Assembly (NCBI RefSeq): GCF_050219315.1
Contig: NZ_CP116939.1
Location: 1,674,001 to 1,738,000, forward strand
Length of the DNA: 64,000 bases
DNA from: Megasphaera_A sueciensis
GTDB taxonomy: Bacteria > Bacillota > Negativicutes > Veillonellales > Megasphaeraceae
Direction: 5' to 3'
In this document: positions 47,604 through 56,692 of the stretch, piece after piece
Layout of the letters: each line of letters begins with the position of its first letter
Position numbering within the stretch: the first letter of the stretch is position 1
The notes under the pieces: model-generated
Told to the model about the DNA's origin: nothing
What the model saw: only the letters and a program-made list of their open reading frames with translations
Databases searched by the model: none
Position numbers and translations under genes: made by a program

Positions 47604-48794
47604 TTATTTATCTTCAATTTCAGATACAACACCGGCGCCCACTGTACGGCCGCCTTCACGAATAGCAAAACGCAGACCCGGTTCAATCGCAATCGGTGTG
47701 ATCAATTGTACATCCATCTTGACATTATCGCCAGGCATGCACATTTCTGTCCCTTCCGGCAGTTCGATAACGCCGGTTACGTCCGTTGTGCGGAAGTAGA
47801 ACTGTGGACGATACCCGTTGAAAAACGGGGTATGCCGGCCGCCTTCTTCCTTCGTCAGTACATATACTTGCGCCTTAAAGGTCGTATGGGGATGGATCGA
47901 TCCCGGTTTCGCCAATACCTGTCCCCGTTCGACTTCCTTCCGATCAACCCCGCGAAGCAGTGCTCCAATGTTATCCCCGGCTTCTGCCACGTCCAACAAT
48001 TTCCGGAACATTTCTACCCCGGTGACTACCGTGCTCTTCGCTTCCTTTGCCATCCCTACGATTTCTACCGTGTCTCCCACTTTTACCGTTCCGCGTTCTA
48101 CACGGCCGGTCGCTACCGTACCGCGACCAGTAATGGTAAATACATCTTCGATCGGCATCAGGAACGGTTTGTCGGTCGGCCGGTCCGGTGTCGGAATGTA
48201 TTCGTCTACGGCATCCATCAGCTTCAAAATGCTGGCTTCTGCTTCCGGATCCCCTTCCAAAGCTTTCAACGCGGATCCCACGATAATAGGAATTTCATCT
48301 CCGGGGAAATCATAACTGGAAAGAAGTTCGCGGACTTCCATTTCTACTAGTTCAATCAATTCCGGATCATCTACCTGATCGGCTTTGTTCAAATATACAA
48401 CCATTGCCGGCACGCCTACCTGGCGGGCTAACAGGATATGTTCACGCGTCTGCGGCATCGGGCCGTCTGCGGCGCTTACTACCAATATAGCTCCATCCAT
48501 CTGTGCGGCGCCTGTGATCATGTTCTTTACATAATCAGCATGCCCCGGGCAATCAACATGTGCATAATGACGTTTATCTGTTTCATATTCTACGTGTGCT
48601 GTATTGATCGTAATACCGCGTTCACGTTCTTCTGGTGCTTTATCAATGTCAGCATACGCTTCAAACTTGGCATAGCCCTTTTTCGACAATACTTTGGTAA
48701 TAGCTGCTGTCAATGTCGTTTTGCCATGGTCTACGTGTCCGATCGTCCCTATATTGACATGCGGTTTGGTTCTTTCGTATTTTTCTTTAGCCAT
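47604..48794 (-). CDS. tuf: Elongation factor Tu
   Basis: 396-aa translational GTPase that delivers aminoacyl-tRNA to the ribosome. G1 GHVDHGKT, G3 DCPGHADY and G4 NKAD are all present; domains 2 and 3 are complete (VERGTVKVGD, GRTVGAGVVSEI). AAAGGAGGAA precedes the ATG. Codon use is strongly biased, as expected for high expression. It follows a tRNA cluster on the same strand. Confidence 0.98.
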   Translation of the reverse strand: MAKEKYERTKPHVNIGTIGHVDHGKTTLTAAITKVLSKKGYAKFEAYADIDKAPEERERGITINTAHVEYETDKRHYAHVDCPGHADYVKNMITGAAQMDGAILVVSAADGPMPQTREHILLARQVGVPAMVVYLNKADQVDDPELIELVEMEVRELLSSYDFPGDEIPIIVGSALKALEGDPEAEASILKLMDAVDEYIPTPDRPTDKPFLMPIEDVFTITGRGTVATGRVERGTVKVGDTVEIVGMAKEAKSTVVTGVEMFRKLLDVAEAGDNIGALLRGVDRKEVERGQVLAKPGSIHPHTTFKAQVYVLTKEEGGRHTPFFNGYRPQFYFRTTDVTGVIELPEGTEMCMPGDNVKMDVQLITPIAIEPGLRFAIREGGRTVGAGVVSEIEDK

Positions 48795-48920
48795 TTTACT
48801 GTTCTTCCTCCTTTAGGAAAAAATAATCTACTTCTTATTGTACATTATTTTACAAAATTATTCTACTAGTTTTGACGCGGCATTGGCTGCTTATGTAATT
48901 CTATCCATCCGTATACAGAA

Positions 48921-48944
48921 ATAACCCCGTTAGAACGAGGTTAT
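48921..48944 (-). terminator. Hairpin between tRNA cluster and tuf
   Basis: ATAACCTCGTT and AACGGGGTTAT pair (one G-U) with a 2-nt gap, followed by ATTTCTG. It may be a weak terminator or a processing signal, which would decide whether tuf shares the tRNA promoter. Confidence 0.45.
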
Positions 48945-48952
48945 AAGAAGTA

Positions 48953-49029
48953 TGGTGGCGGCTCGGAGATTCGAACTCTGGACACTGCGGGTATGAACCG
49001 CATGCTCTAGCCAACTGAGCTAAGCCGCC
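48953..49029 (-). tRNA. tRNA-Met (CAT), elongator type
   Basis: GGCGGCTTAGCTCAG start, anticodon loop TTCATAC, CCA encoded. There is one A-C mismatch in the T-stem. Its acceptor is fully paired, unlike the initiator at 49149-49224; tRNA-Ile2 (CAT) is a less likely alternative. Confidence 0.9.
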
Positions 49030-49034
49030 ATGTG

Positions 49035-49110
49035 TGGAGCTATTGACCGGGATTGAACCGGTGACCTTATCCTTACCAAGGATACGCTCTACCGACTGAG
49101 CTACAACAGC
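49035..49110 (-). tRNA. tRNA-Thr (GGT)
   Basis: Acceptor GCTGTTG/CAATAGC, anticodon loop TTGGTAA, CCA encoded; 5 nt from the next tRNA. Confidence 0.93.
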
Positions 49111-49148
49111 TTATACCGTTCAAAGCAGATATAAAGTTGTGAAAAATA

Positions 49149-49224
<76 letters not shown>

Positions 49225-49231
49225 ACAAAAA

Positions 49232-49317
49232 TGGTGGTGGGGGAAGGATTCGAACCTTCGAAGGCGAACGCCGGCAGATTTACAGTCTGCTCCCTTTAGC
49301 CACTCGGGAACCCCACC
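49232..49317 (-). tRNA. tRNA-Tyr (GTA)
   Basis: 86 nt with a long variable arm; anticodon loop CTGTAAA, acceptor GGTGGGG/CCCCACC, CCA encoded. Confidence 0.94.
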
Positions 49318-49322
49318 AATTT

Positions 49323-49398
<76 letters not shown>

Positions 49399-49434
49399 AA
49401 TTGCTCCGCTATATTGTTCAACAGAACATAAATA

Positions 49435-49463
49435 ATTATACTTTCCAGAGTCATTTCTGTCAA
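49435..49463 (-). promoter_or_regulatory. Promoter of the tRNA(-tuf) cluster
   Basis: Minus-strand TTGACA (49463-49458), 17-nt spacer, TATAAT (49440-49435): full consensus. The direct repeat of IS copy 3 starts 4 nt upstream. Confidence 0.92.
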
Positions 49464-49467
49464 GAGT

Positions 49468-49492
49468 ATTTCTACATTTTTCTTTGTTTTTT
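49468..49492. repeat. 25-bp target duplication of IS copy 3 (promoter-side copy)
   Basis: Bases 49468-49492 recur at 50554-50578 (core TTTCTACATTTTTCTTTG). A further T is ambiguous because the element itself begins with T, so the length is 25 or 26. Confidence 0.93.
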
Positions 49493-50553
49493 TGTAGGTT
49501 TACCATAGATATGTTACAAAAACAGAAAAGAGAGAACACCTTTTTGTGTTATGCTTAAGTTACTACGCAAAACCATAACAGAAAGGGAGTCCTCTCATGA
49601 ACAGCATAACACAAGATGTAAAATATCGTCTATCTATTCTTTCCTATGCAACAAAGCATGGTGTCACAAAAACTGCCATAAAATATCGTACGAATCGCCA
49701 GTTTATCTATCGCTTGCAATGGCGCTATGAGGGTACCCCGGCATCGTTACAGCCTCGATCCAGACGTCCCCACCATCATCCCAATCAACACACTTCTCAA
49801 GAGATGACACTGATTCAGAACATGCGACGACGAAATCCCCATGCCGGACTGGTCGTGTTTTGGGTCAAACTGAGAAAGCGTGGTTACACACGTTCCATCA
49901 CGGGCCTGTATCGCTGTCTGAGGCGTATCGGACTGAAACGGAAATCGATACCTAACCCCAAATACATCCCCAAGCCCTATCAACAAGCGCTGTTCCCTGG
50001 AGAAAAAGTACAGATCGACGTAAAAGTCGTTCCTTCTGCCTGTATCGTGGGGCAGGCGGATGCACGGGGTGAAAAGATGTACCAGTACACCGCTATGGAT
50101 GAATGTACCCGTGTTCGCTATTGGGAAGCGTTTCAGGAACAGAGTACCTATTCCTCTACTGTGTTTCTCCAACATCTTGTCAGAAAATGTAAGTTCCCTA
50201 TTCACAAAATTCAAACCGATAACGGATTTGAATTTACGAATCGATTTGGTCCAAGCAAACTGGAAAAATTAACTTTATTTGAACAGCAGTTAGCAGCGTA
50301 TGGCATTGTACATCAAAAAATCCGTCCCTATACACCAAGACATAACGGAAAGGTAGAACGATCTCACCGAAAAGATAACGAGTATTTCTATGCGAATCAT
50401 CGCTTTTATTCCTTTGAAGATTTCAAAAAACAGTTGGCTGTCCGTAATAGAGAATACAATAATTTTCCTATGCGTCCCCTGGCTTGGAAATCTCCCAATG
50501 AAGTTCTCCGATCTTTTCTCTCCGCTATGTAACATATGTTTGACAAACCTACA
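49493..50553 (+). mobile_element. Insertion sequence copy 3, same family, 1061 bp
   Basis: Same ends, length and orientation as copies 1 and 2. It follows copy 1 exactly through most of its length, including the silent positions, but its last roughly 90 bp (from about 50476) are those of copy 2. It is thus a recombinant of the two types. Inserted just upstream of the tRNA promoter. Confidence 0.95.
49597..50532 (+). CDS. DDE transposase of IS copy 3
   Basis: 311 aa, intact, with the D141/D208/E254 residues of copy 1 and the C-terminus FLSAM of copy 2. Features are as in the copy 1 transposase. Its stop codon is within the right inverted repeat. Confidence 0.95.
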   Translation: MNSITQDVKYRLSILSYATKHGVTKTAIKYRTNRQFIYRLQWRYEGTPASLQPRSRRPHHHPNQHTSQEMTLIQNMRRRNPHAGLVVFWVKLRKRGYTRSITGLYRCLRRIGLKRKSIPNPKYIPKPYQQALFPGEKVQIDVKVVPSACIVGQADARGEKMYQYTAMDECTRVRYWEAFQEQSTYSSTVFLQHLVRKCKFPIHKIQTDNGFEFTNRFGPSKLEKLTLFEQQLAAYGIVHQKIRPYTPRHNGKVERSHRKDNEYFYANHRFYSFEDFKKQLAVRNREYNNFPMRPLAWKSPNEVLRSFLSAM

Positions 50554-50726
50554 ATTTCTACATTTTTCTTTGTTTTTTTACTAGGTTAATTGCAATAACG
50601 ATTTCTACCCCCAGTAACATCACCTGACATAATTACTTTTACAAACAAGAAGGGAGAAGCAACTTCTTCCAGAATATCTGAGATAGAACATATTGGCAGA
50701 TGCTGATTCGTTAGGAAATCCTTGTA

Positions 50727-50918
50727 ATGATATGCTCGCATTTATCCTTTCCAAAACGTATCCTTATTCAACAGGCTTTAATACAATGTCTCTCGTTTAA
50801 ACAAATCGCTTGGGACCTGCGCCGTCATCGTTTCATCTATCAAAGTATACCTTCTTACGACTTGTCTGCCATGACTATCTACCGCATCGTTCCCGCTATT
50901 GGAAAAGCATTTGTATGA
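50727..50918 (+). pseudogene. Remnant of an IS30-like transposase
   Basis: A 63-codon open stretch with HLSFPKRILIQQALIQCLSF then KQIAWDLRRHRF matches the N-terminal helix-turn-helix of IS30 transposases (family pattern LSxxeRxxIxxxLxxGxSxxxIAxxLxRhxSTI). It then loses similarity, and no catalytic core is visible. The whole stretch 50579-51280 has no intact gene; degraded mobile DNA is the likeliest content. Confidence 0.4.
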
Positions 50919-51280
50919 CGCTGCGCTAACACACACCAAGCACACTGTGTCCCTACAGAATCCCTTTTGGAAGTGGTACTTGCTCCCGATAAACTTCATG
51001 CTATGAATCTTACGTGTTTCTCCATTGGTCAAGCGGATCATATCTCACATCGTATTTGTATCATTCCCGCCGATGAATTAATGTCATCCGAGAAGTTTCT
51101 TACCATTATAAGGAGCTTACCATCATCGGGTAGAAATAAATCTTACAAAGTAAAATTTATTTTTTCTTTTCGCCCTAGTCAGTATTTTTATCATTTTTCT
51201 TTTTTATATCATCGGCATATATATCTCTCTTCATGGATATTACACTTTTTACTATTTAATTGTATCGCCAAGAATTCTCT

Positions 51281-51308
51281 TTGCAAGGCTCTCCGAATGT
51301 AGTAAAAT
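51281..51308 (+). promoter_or_regulatory. Promoter of dapL
   Basis: TTGCAA (51281-51286), 16-nt spacer, TAAAAT (51303-51308), about 50 nt before the ATG. Confidence 0.6.
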
Positions 51309-51358
51309 GAATTGTACGCCGTTATATCAATATCGTTGTATACAAGGAGGGGCTTATT

Positions 51359-52663
51359 ATGGCACATATTAATGAAAATTATTTAAAACTCCCCGGTAAC
51401 TATTTATTTGCAACAATTGCAAAAAAAGTAGCCGATTTTTCACAAAAAAATCCTAATGCTAATATTATTCGTCTAGGTATCGGTGATGTGACCCGACCTT
51501 TAGCACCAGCGGTCATTGAAGCTATGCATAAAGCTGTTGATGAAATGGGTAAAGCCAAAACGTTTCGTGGATATGGTCCGGAACAAGGGTATGAATTCCT
51601 TATCAACAAAATCATCGAATGGGATTATGAAACACGCGGTATCCATCTCGACACAGACGAAGTATTTATTGGTGATGGTGCCAAAACAGATGTCGCATGT
51701 ATTCAGGAAATATTTGATAAAAATCTGACATTTGCCGTTGCAGATCCGGTATATCCAGTATATCTCGACTCTAATGTCATGGCTGGCCACACAGGTGAAT
51801 TCATTGATTTGAAGGGCATTTATAAAGATGTTGTTTATCTTCCCTGTACAGAAGAAAATGGGTTTAAAGCAGAACCTCCAAAAGACCGAATTGAAGCACT
51901 AGAATTAAAAAACTGCTGTTTCCCTGTACCTGCAAACAAAAAGAAAGAACATGTTGATCTCGTTTACCTTTGCAATCCAAGCAATCCTACAGGCACCGCA
52001 ATGAGCAAAGAAGAACTTGCGGCTTGGATAACCTATGCGAAAGAAACCAAAGCTATCTTGTTATATGATTCGGCCTATGAATCTTACATTACGGAATCGA
52101 ATATACCACATAGTATTTATGAAGTAGAAGGTGCTAAAGATGTCGCTATCGAATTCCGCTCTTATTCCAAATCAGCAGGATTTACAGGAACTCGCTGCTC
52201 ATATGTTGTTGTCCCAAAAACGGTTTTAGCGTATACAGCAAAAAATAATGCCATTTCCTTAAATCAATTTTGGAACCGACGTCAATGTACCTGCTTTAAT
52301 GGAACTCCTTATATTATTCAGCGCGCTGCCGAAGCAGTTTACTCAGAAGAAGGCCGGAACCAATGCAAAGCTGACGTTGATTATTATATGGAAAACGCCC
52401 ATATTATACGCGATGGCTTACAGGCTGCCGGCTATACAGTATATGGCGCTACCAATTCTCCATATGCCTGGGTCAAAACTCCTGCGAACATGAAGAGCTG
52501 GGACTTTTTTGATCTTCTCCTAAAAAAAGCACACGTTGTCACTACCCCAGGGTCCGGATTTGGTCCTCATGGCGAAGGTTTCCTGCGTCTTACCGCTTTT
52601 GGCACAAGAGAAAATACTATTGAAGCAGTCAATCGTATTGCTGATTTAAAATTGATTAAATAA
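51359..52663 (+). CDS. dapL: LL-diaminopimelate aminotransferase
   Basis: 434 aa, slightly longer than the usual 410. PLP fold-type I. Converts tetrahydrodipicolinate directly to LL-diaminopimelate, for lysine and peptidoglycan. Diagnostic segments: NANIIRLGIGDVTRPLAP, FRGYGPEQGYEFL, DGAKTDVACIQ, YLCNPSNPTGTA, and the PLP lysine in SYSKSAGFTGTRCSY. AAGGAGGGG precedes the ATG. This aminotransferase pathway is common in anaerobic Firmicutes. Confidence 0.94.
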   Translation: MAHINENYLKLPGNYLFATIAKKVADFSQKNPNANIIRLGIGDVTRPLAPAVIEAMHKAVDEMGKAKTFRGYGPEQGYEFLINKIIEWDYETRGIHLDTDEVFIGDGAKTDVACIQEIFDKNLTFAVADPVYPVYLDSNVMAGHTGEFIDLKGIYKDVVYLPCTEENGFKAEPPKDRIEALELKNCCFPVPANKKKEHVDLVYLCNPSNPTGTAMSKEELAAWITYAKETKAILLYDSAYESYITESNIPHSIYEVEGAKDVAIEFRSYSKSAGFTGTRCSYVVVPKTVLAYTAKNNAISLNQFWNRRQCTCFNGTPYIIQRAAEAVYSEEGRNQCKADVDYYMENAHIIRDGLQAAGYTVYGATNSPYAWVKTPANMKSWDFFDLLLKKAHVVTTPGSGFGPHGEGFLRLTAFGTRENTIEAVNRIADLKLIK

Positions 52664-52679
52664 AAAAGGTGGAATATCA

Positions 52680-53786
52680 TTGAGTACCAATCTGGAAGTC
52701 GGCATCGTCGGTCTGCCGAATGTAGGCAAAAGCACATTATTCAACGCAATTACCAAAGCCGGCGCAGAAGCTGCAAATTACCCCTTCTGCACAATAGAAC
52801 CTAATGTAGGTGTTGTAGAAGTCCCTGATCATCGTATCCAAGTGCTTACGGATATGTATAAACCCAAAAAGACAATTCCTGCCGTTATGCGGTTTGTTGA
52901 TATCGCCGGTCTTGTCGCTGGTGCTTCAAAAGGAGAAGGTTTGGGAAATAAATTTTTAAGTCACATCCGTGAAACAGATGCGATCGCTGAAGTTGTCCGT
53001 TGCTTTGAAGATTCTAATATAACTCATGTTTCAGGCTCTATTGACCCCTTGCGGGATATTGATATCATTAATACAGAGTTATGTTTAGCTGACATAGAAA
53101 CTGTCCAAAAGCGGGATGACCGTATCAAAAAAATTGCACAATGCGGTGACAAGGAAGCTAAAATAGAAGATACGCTCTTAATGAAAATTTTATCTTGTTT
53201 AGAACTTGGCAATCCTGTCCGCAAAGCAAGCCTTACCAAAGACGAGATGGGTATCATAAAAGATTTGAATCTCTTAACACTGAAACCAATTATATATATT
53301 GCAAATGTTGCGGAAGACGAAGCCGGTCATCCCAATGATAATCCATATGTCAAAAAACTTGAAACATTTGCCGCCGAAGAAGGAGCTAAAGTGGTCGCTG
53401 TATCAGCAAAGATCGAAGCAGAAATCGCAGAACTTCCAGAAGATGAAGCTGCCATGTTCTTAGAAGAATTAAATCTTCCCGAAGCCGGTCTTGATAAACT
53501 GATTAAAGCGAGTTATTCATTATTGGGTCTCATTAACTTCTTTACAGCAGGTGCCGATGAAGTCCGCGCTTGGACTATCGTTAATGGTACTAAAGCACAA
53601 AATGCTGCTGGCAAAATCCACACCGACATTGAACGGGGTTTTATCCGTGCCGAAATTGTTTCATATGATGACCTCATTGCTTGCGGCAGTGAAACAGTCG
53701 CTAAAGAAAAAGGGCTAGTCAGGCTGGAAGGGAAAGAATATGTTATGCGTGACGGTGATATTACGTACTTCCGTTTCAATGTATAA
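52680..53786 (+). CDS. ychF: Redox-regulated Obg-family ATPase YchF
   Basis: 368 aa. P-loop GLPNVGKSTLFN is at about residues 10-21, then the switch region DIAGLVAGASKGEGLGNKFL, which lacks the usual catalytic Gln and is typical of the HAS GTPase/ATPase group. A coiled region follows, then a C-terminal TGS domain (RAWTIVNGTKAQNAAGKIHTDIERGFIRAEI). It binds ATP better than GTP in homologues and associates with ribosomes. TTG start with AGGTGG upstream, 14 nt after dapL. Confidence 0.95.
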   Translation: MSTNLEVGIVGLPNVGKSTLFNAITKAGAEAANYPFCTIEPNVGVVEVPDHRIQVLTDMYKPKKTIPAVMRFVDIAGLVAGASKGEGLGNKFLSHIRETDAIAEVVRCFEDSNITHVSGSIDPLRDIDIINTELCLADIETVQKRDDRIKKIAQCGDKEAKIEDTLLMKILSCLELGNPVRKASLTKDEMGIIKDLNLLTLKPIIYIANVAEDEAGHPNDNPYVKKLETFAAEEGAKVVAVSAKIEAEIAELPEDEAAMFLEELNLPEAGLDKLIKASYSLLGLINFFTAGADEVRAWTIVNGTKAQNAAGKIHTDIERGFIRAEIVSYDDLIACGSETVAKEKGLVRLEGKEYVMRDGDITYFRFNV

Positions 53787-53918
53787 CCCTAATATATGAA
53801 AGTAACGCCATATCGATTAATTCCCAAACAACAACTCCACGTATTTGTTGTAATTTACATTATCTGAACAACTATATTTTACATACATGCGTATTATATT
53901 TGCAAAACTTGTTATGTT

Positions 53919-53980
53919 GCCATATATGAAGAAGCGCTCACCTTTGATTCCTGTAGGGTGAGCGCTTCTTCATATATGGC
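53919..53980. terminator. Very long perfect hairpin after ychF
   Basis: 24-bp perfectly paired arms (53919-53942 and 53957-53980, core GAAGAAGCGCTCACC) with a 14-nt loop, followed by ATTTTTAA. It is likely the dapL-ychF terminator. The perfect match over 24 bp is longer than any other hairpin here. The DNA from 53787 to 54044 shows no gene. Confidence 0.75.
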
Positions 53981-54044
53981 ATTTTTAATGTTAAAAATAT
54001 AATCTGATTTATAATTCTATAAATTAACACATGGATTCCAAACA

Positions 54045-54257
54045 TTATCCCAAACAAAAATTCAACAAATTCACACTCCCCATTATCAGCGTGCCATCGA
54101 CACCACGCTCTCCATCCATGTCTATGATTTCTCCATACCCGTCATATCCATGCTGCCATGACTCCCCCGGAAGAGGCACCGCATAACTAGCAGCAATACC
54201 CTGCTCCTCAGTGAATATAACAATGTATCTAGGGCAACTGCACCTGCTATTTTTCAT
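54045..54257 (-). CDS. Small hypothetical protein, 70 aa
   Basis: From ATG 54257 (MKNSRCSCPRYIVIF) with GAGGCG upstream; the frame is open from 54284. Acidic and Gly-rich in its middle (ESWQHGYDGYGEIIDMDGERG). No signal, no known domain. Lies between the ychF hairpin and the tag remnant, in a region of decayed genes, so it may itself be a fragment. Confidence 0.35.
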   Translation of the reverse strand: MKNSRCSCPRYIVIFTEEQGIAASYAVPLPGESWQHGYDGYGEIIDMDGERGVDGTLIMGSVNLLNFCLG

Positions 54258-54326
54258 TTGAAATCGCCTCGTTATAAATAACATATTATGTATAAATTCC
54301 TGCTTATTTTTTCCGAAATTTCGTTT

Positions 54327-54570
54327 TTAGCCGGTATCCTTGATTCCTTTACCTATATGGTTTTCAGTATAGGCCCATACATAAGAAGAAAAACTTCCAT
54401 ACTTTTTCTGTATTTGAATAACCGCCAATGCATTCTGACGAACAGAGTACACTTTCTTTCTGTTTTTTACTATACCATAATCAGCAATAATCCGTTCTAA
54501 CTCATCATTATTCATTTCAGCCCAAGAACAGCGTTCGCAGACATTATCTGTTGGTTTATCATATATCGCT
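54327..54570 (-). pseudogene. tag: Internally deleted 3-methyladenine DNA glycosylase I
   Basis: The minus-strand frame reads NVCERCSWAEMN, like the Tag N-terminus (RCxWA, a zinc Cys), and then runs at once into ELERIIADYGIVKNRKKVYS and NALAVIQIQKKYGSFSSYVW. In Tag those segments sit about 90 residues further on. It stops after KGIKDTG, missing the C-terminal zinc His/Cys region. The middle, including the base-binding YHDxEWG motif, is gone, so no activity is expected. Confidence 0.65.
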
Positions 54571-54610
54571 CGCTTCCTTAAAACTACAAAAATATTGTTT
54601 TATTTCTATT

Positions 54611-56542
54611 TTACTCACTCAAAGTTTCCCATTTTTCATAGGCTTTATCGAGTTTTTTTTGTGTTTCTTCATACTGTTCCGTCAATGCCATCATTGTTTC
54701 AGCGTTGGTTTGATTTTCAGGCAAATTCATTTGAAAATCATACATTTTCAAAGTCGCTTCCCATTCAGCGATCTTCATCTCTATATTTTCCAATTTTTTA
54801 GCTGCACCATACAAAGAGGTCTTACGAACAGTGGATTCTACATTACTTTTTTTAACTCTTATTTTCTTATCTTTTTCAGCAGACAGAAAAATATCTTCTT
54901 TTTTTTGTACACTATCTGCCTTCTCTAGTAACTCTTGAGCAGCTAATTCTTCTTTTTCCTGTTCTTTTTCTCGATAATATGTATAATTTCCTAAATATTC
55001 CTTAAGTTTTTTATTTTCCAAGACTAGCATACGTCCAGCAATTTTATCAAGAAAATATCGGTCATGAGACACAACAAGATACGTACCGCCAAAATCAAGA
55101 AGTGCCTGTTCCAGAATTTCTCGAGTAGGTATATCAAGATGATTCGTTGGTTCATCAAGAATCAAAAAGTTCGGTCCGTGTAAAAACAATTCCAACAATG
55201 CCAACCGCGCCTGCTCTCCACCACTCAACGTATCAATACGTTTATATACATCGTCCCCGCGAAAAAGAAAACTACCCAAAACGGCACGAGCATCTTCTTC
55301 ACTATAACTAAATTCGTTCATAATTTCTTCCATAACCGACCACGTACCATGAAGTTCCGTATGTTCTTGAGCAAAATAACCAACATGCACCCGGCTTCCC
55401 AACGTAATATGACCGCTGTCAAACGTTTTTTTACCCATAATCATCTGAAAAAGTGTTGTTTTTCCCGTCCCATTAGGTCCGATAAGTGCCGCTGATTCCC
55501 CACGACGCAGCAGTAAAGATAAATGGTTAAAAAGTTGTTTATCTCCATAACCACCGCAAATATCATCCAGAACCAGTACCTTTTGTCCGCACTCTTCTAC
55601 TGGCTTAAATGCAAAGTGGAGTGAATCTCTTTCTGAAGTAAATTCAATGCGTTCCAGACGATCTAGTTGAGATTGACGCCCACGAGCCTGCTTTGATTTA
55701 ATACCGGCTTTATATTTACGAATATACTCCTCTGTTTCCTTGATCTGTTCCTGCTGTTTTTCATAAGCGTTTTCCATCGCTTTGCGGCGTTGCTCCCGCT
55801 GTTGAATATAGCGGGAGTAATTGCCTTTGTATTTTGTTATGGTTCCATTTTCCATCTCCAAAATACTGGTTGTTACCCTATCCAAAAAATATCGGTCATG
55901 AGATACGATAAGGATACCGCCCCCATAGGACAACAAATAGCTTTCCAACCATTCAAGCATTTCCATATCAAGATGATTCGTCGGTTCATCGAGAAATAAA
56001 TAATCCGGGCGACATACCAATGCTTTTGCCAAATTAATTCGTGTTTTCTGGCCTCCTGAAAAACTTTGCACAAGGCGATCCATATCTGCTTCCGCAAAAC
56101 CTAATCCATGAATAATTTTTCGTGACATTGCTTCATATTCATAGCCACCAAGCCATTCAAACCGTTCCTGTAAGCGGGAATATCGATTCATAAGTTCCTG
56201 GGAATCCGGCTCATGCTGCATAGCTTGTTCTGTTTCTTTTAACTGTATTTCGCAACGAAGTACATCCTGCCAAGCTTCGGTAATTGTTTGACGCAGCGTA
56301 ACTGCAGTGTCAAACGTTATATTTTGCTGCAGATACCCAATCGTTTCGCCTTCAGAAATGACAAAAGCACCCGCGTCATATTCTTCTTGTCCCATAAGAC
56401 ATTTCAAAAGAGTTGATTTTCCCACACCATTAGCACCAATAAGTCCAATTCGTTCACCACGGCGCAATTCAAAAGAAACATTTCGAAATATTGTATGTAT
56501 ACCAAATGATTTTGTTAATTTTTGTACCCTAATACTTCCCAC
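54611..56542 (-). CDS. ABC-F family ATP-binding protein
   Basis: 643 aa, two ATPase domains and no membrane part. Walker A sites GANGVGKST (about 36-44) and GPNGTGKTT (about 357-365); signatures SFSGGQKTR and LSGGEQAR; Walker B LFLDEPTNHLDME and LILDEPTNHLDIP. A linker follows the first domain (RAKMENAYEKQQEQIKET type) and a C-terminal coiled coil runs over residues 555-643, as in Uup/YfmR/YdiF. It acts on the ribosome E-site in characterised members. GTG start at 56542. A resistance role cannot be claimed. Confidence 0.9.
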   Translation of the reverse strand: MGSIRVQKLTKSFGIHTIFRNVSFELRRGERIGLIGANGVGKSTLLKCLMGQEEYDAGAFVISEGETIGYLQQNITFDTAVTLRQTITEAWQDVLRCEIQLKETEQAMQHEPDSQELMNRYSRLQERFEWLGGYEYEAMSRKIIHGLGFAEADMDRLVQSFSGGQKTRINLAKALVCRPDYLFLDEPTNHLDMEMLEWLESYLLSYGGGILIVSHDRYFLDRVTTSILEMENGTITKYKGNYSRYIQQREQRRKAMENAYEKQQEQIKETEEYIRKYKAGIKSKQARGRQSQLDRLERIEFTSERDSLHFAFKPVEECGQKVLVLDDICGGYGDKQLFNHLSLLLRRGESAALIGPNGTGKTTLFQMIMGKKTFDSGHITLGSRVHVGYFAQEHTELHGTWSVMEEIMNEFSYSEEDARAVLGSFLFRGDDVYKRIDTLSGGEQARLALLELFLHGPNFLILDEPTNHLDIPTREILEQALLDFGGTYLVVSHDRYFLDKIAGRMLVLENKKLKEYLGNYTYYREKEQEKEELAAQELLEKADSVQKKEDIFLSAEKDKKIRVKKSNVESTVRKTSLYGAAKKLENIEMKIAEWEATLKMYDFQMNLPENQTNAETMMALTEQYEETQKKLDKAYEKWETLSE

Positions 56543-56692
56543 AATATAATCCCCTTATCTTTCCATAATCTATCGATTATTATATCATACATTACGTATA
56601 GCAGCATTGAAAAAATCATGGATAACATCTATACGTATTGGTTATGAATCAACATATTATAAAGGCAGAGGGTTTTTAAAATTTTACTTTTG

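Noticed and set aside
47559..48350. A 263-codon open frame on the plus strand
   Set aside because: It lies antisense to tuf, has no ribosome site and its composition follows from biased codon use in tuf.
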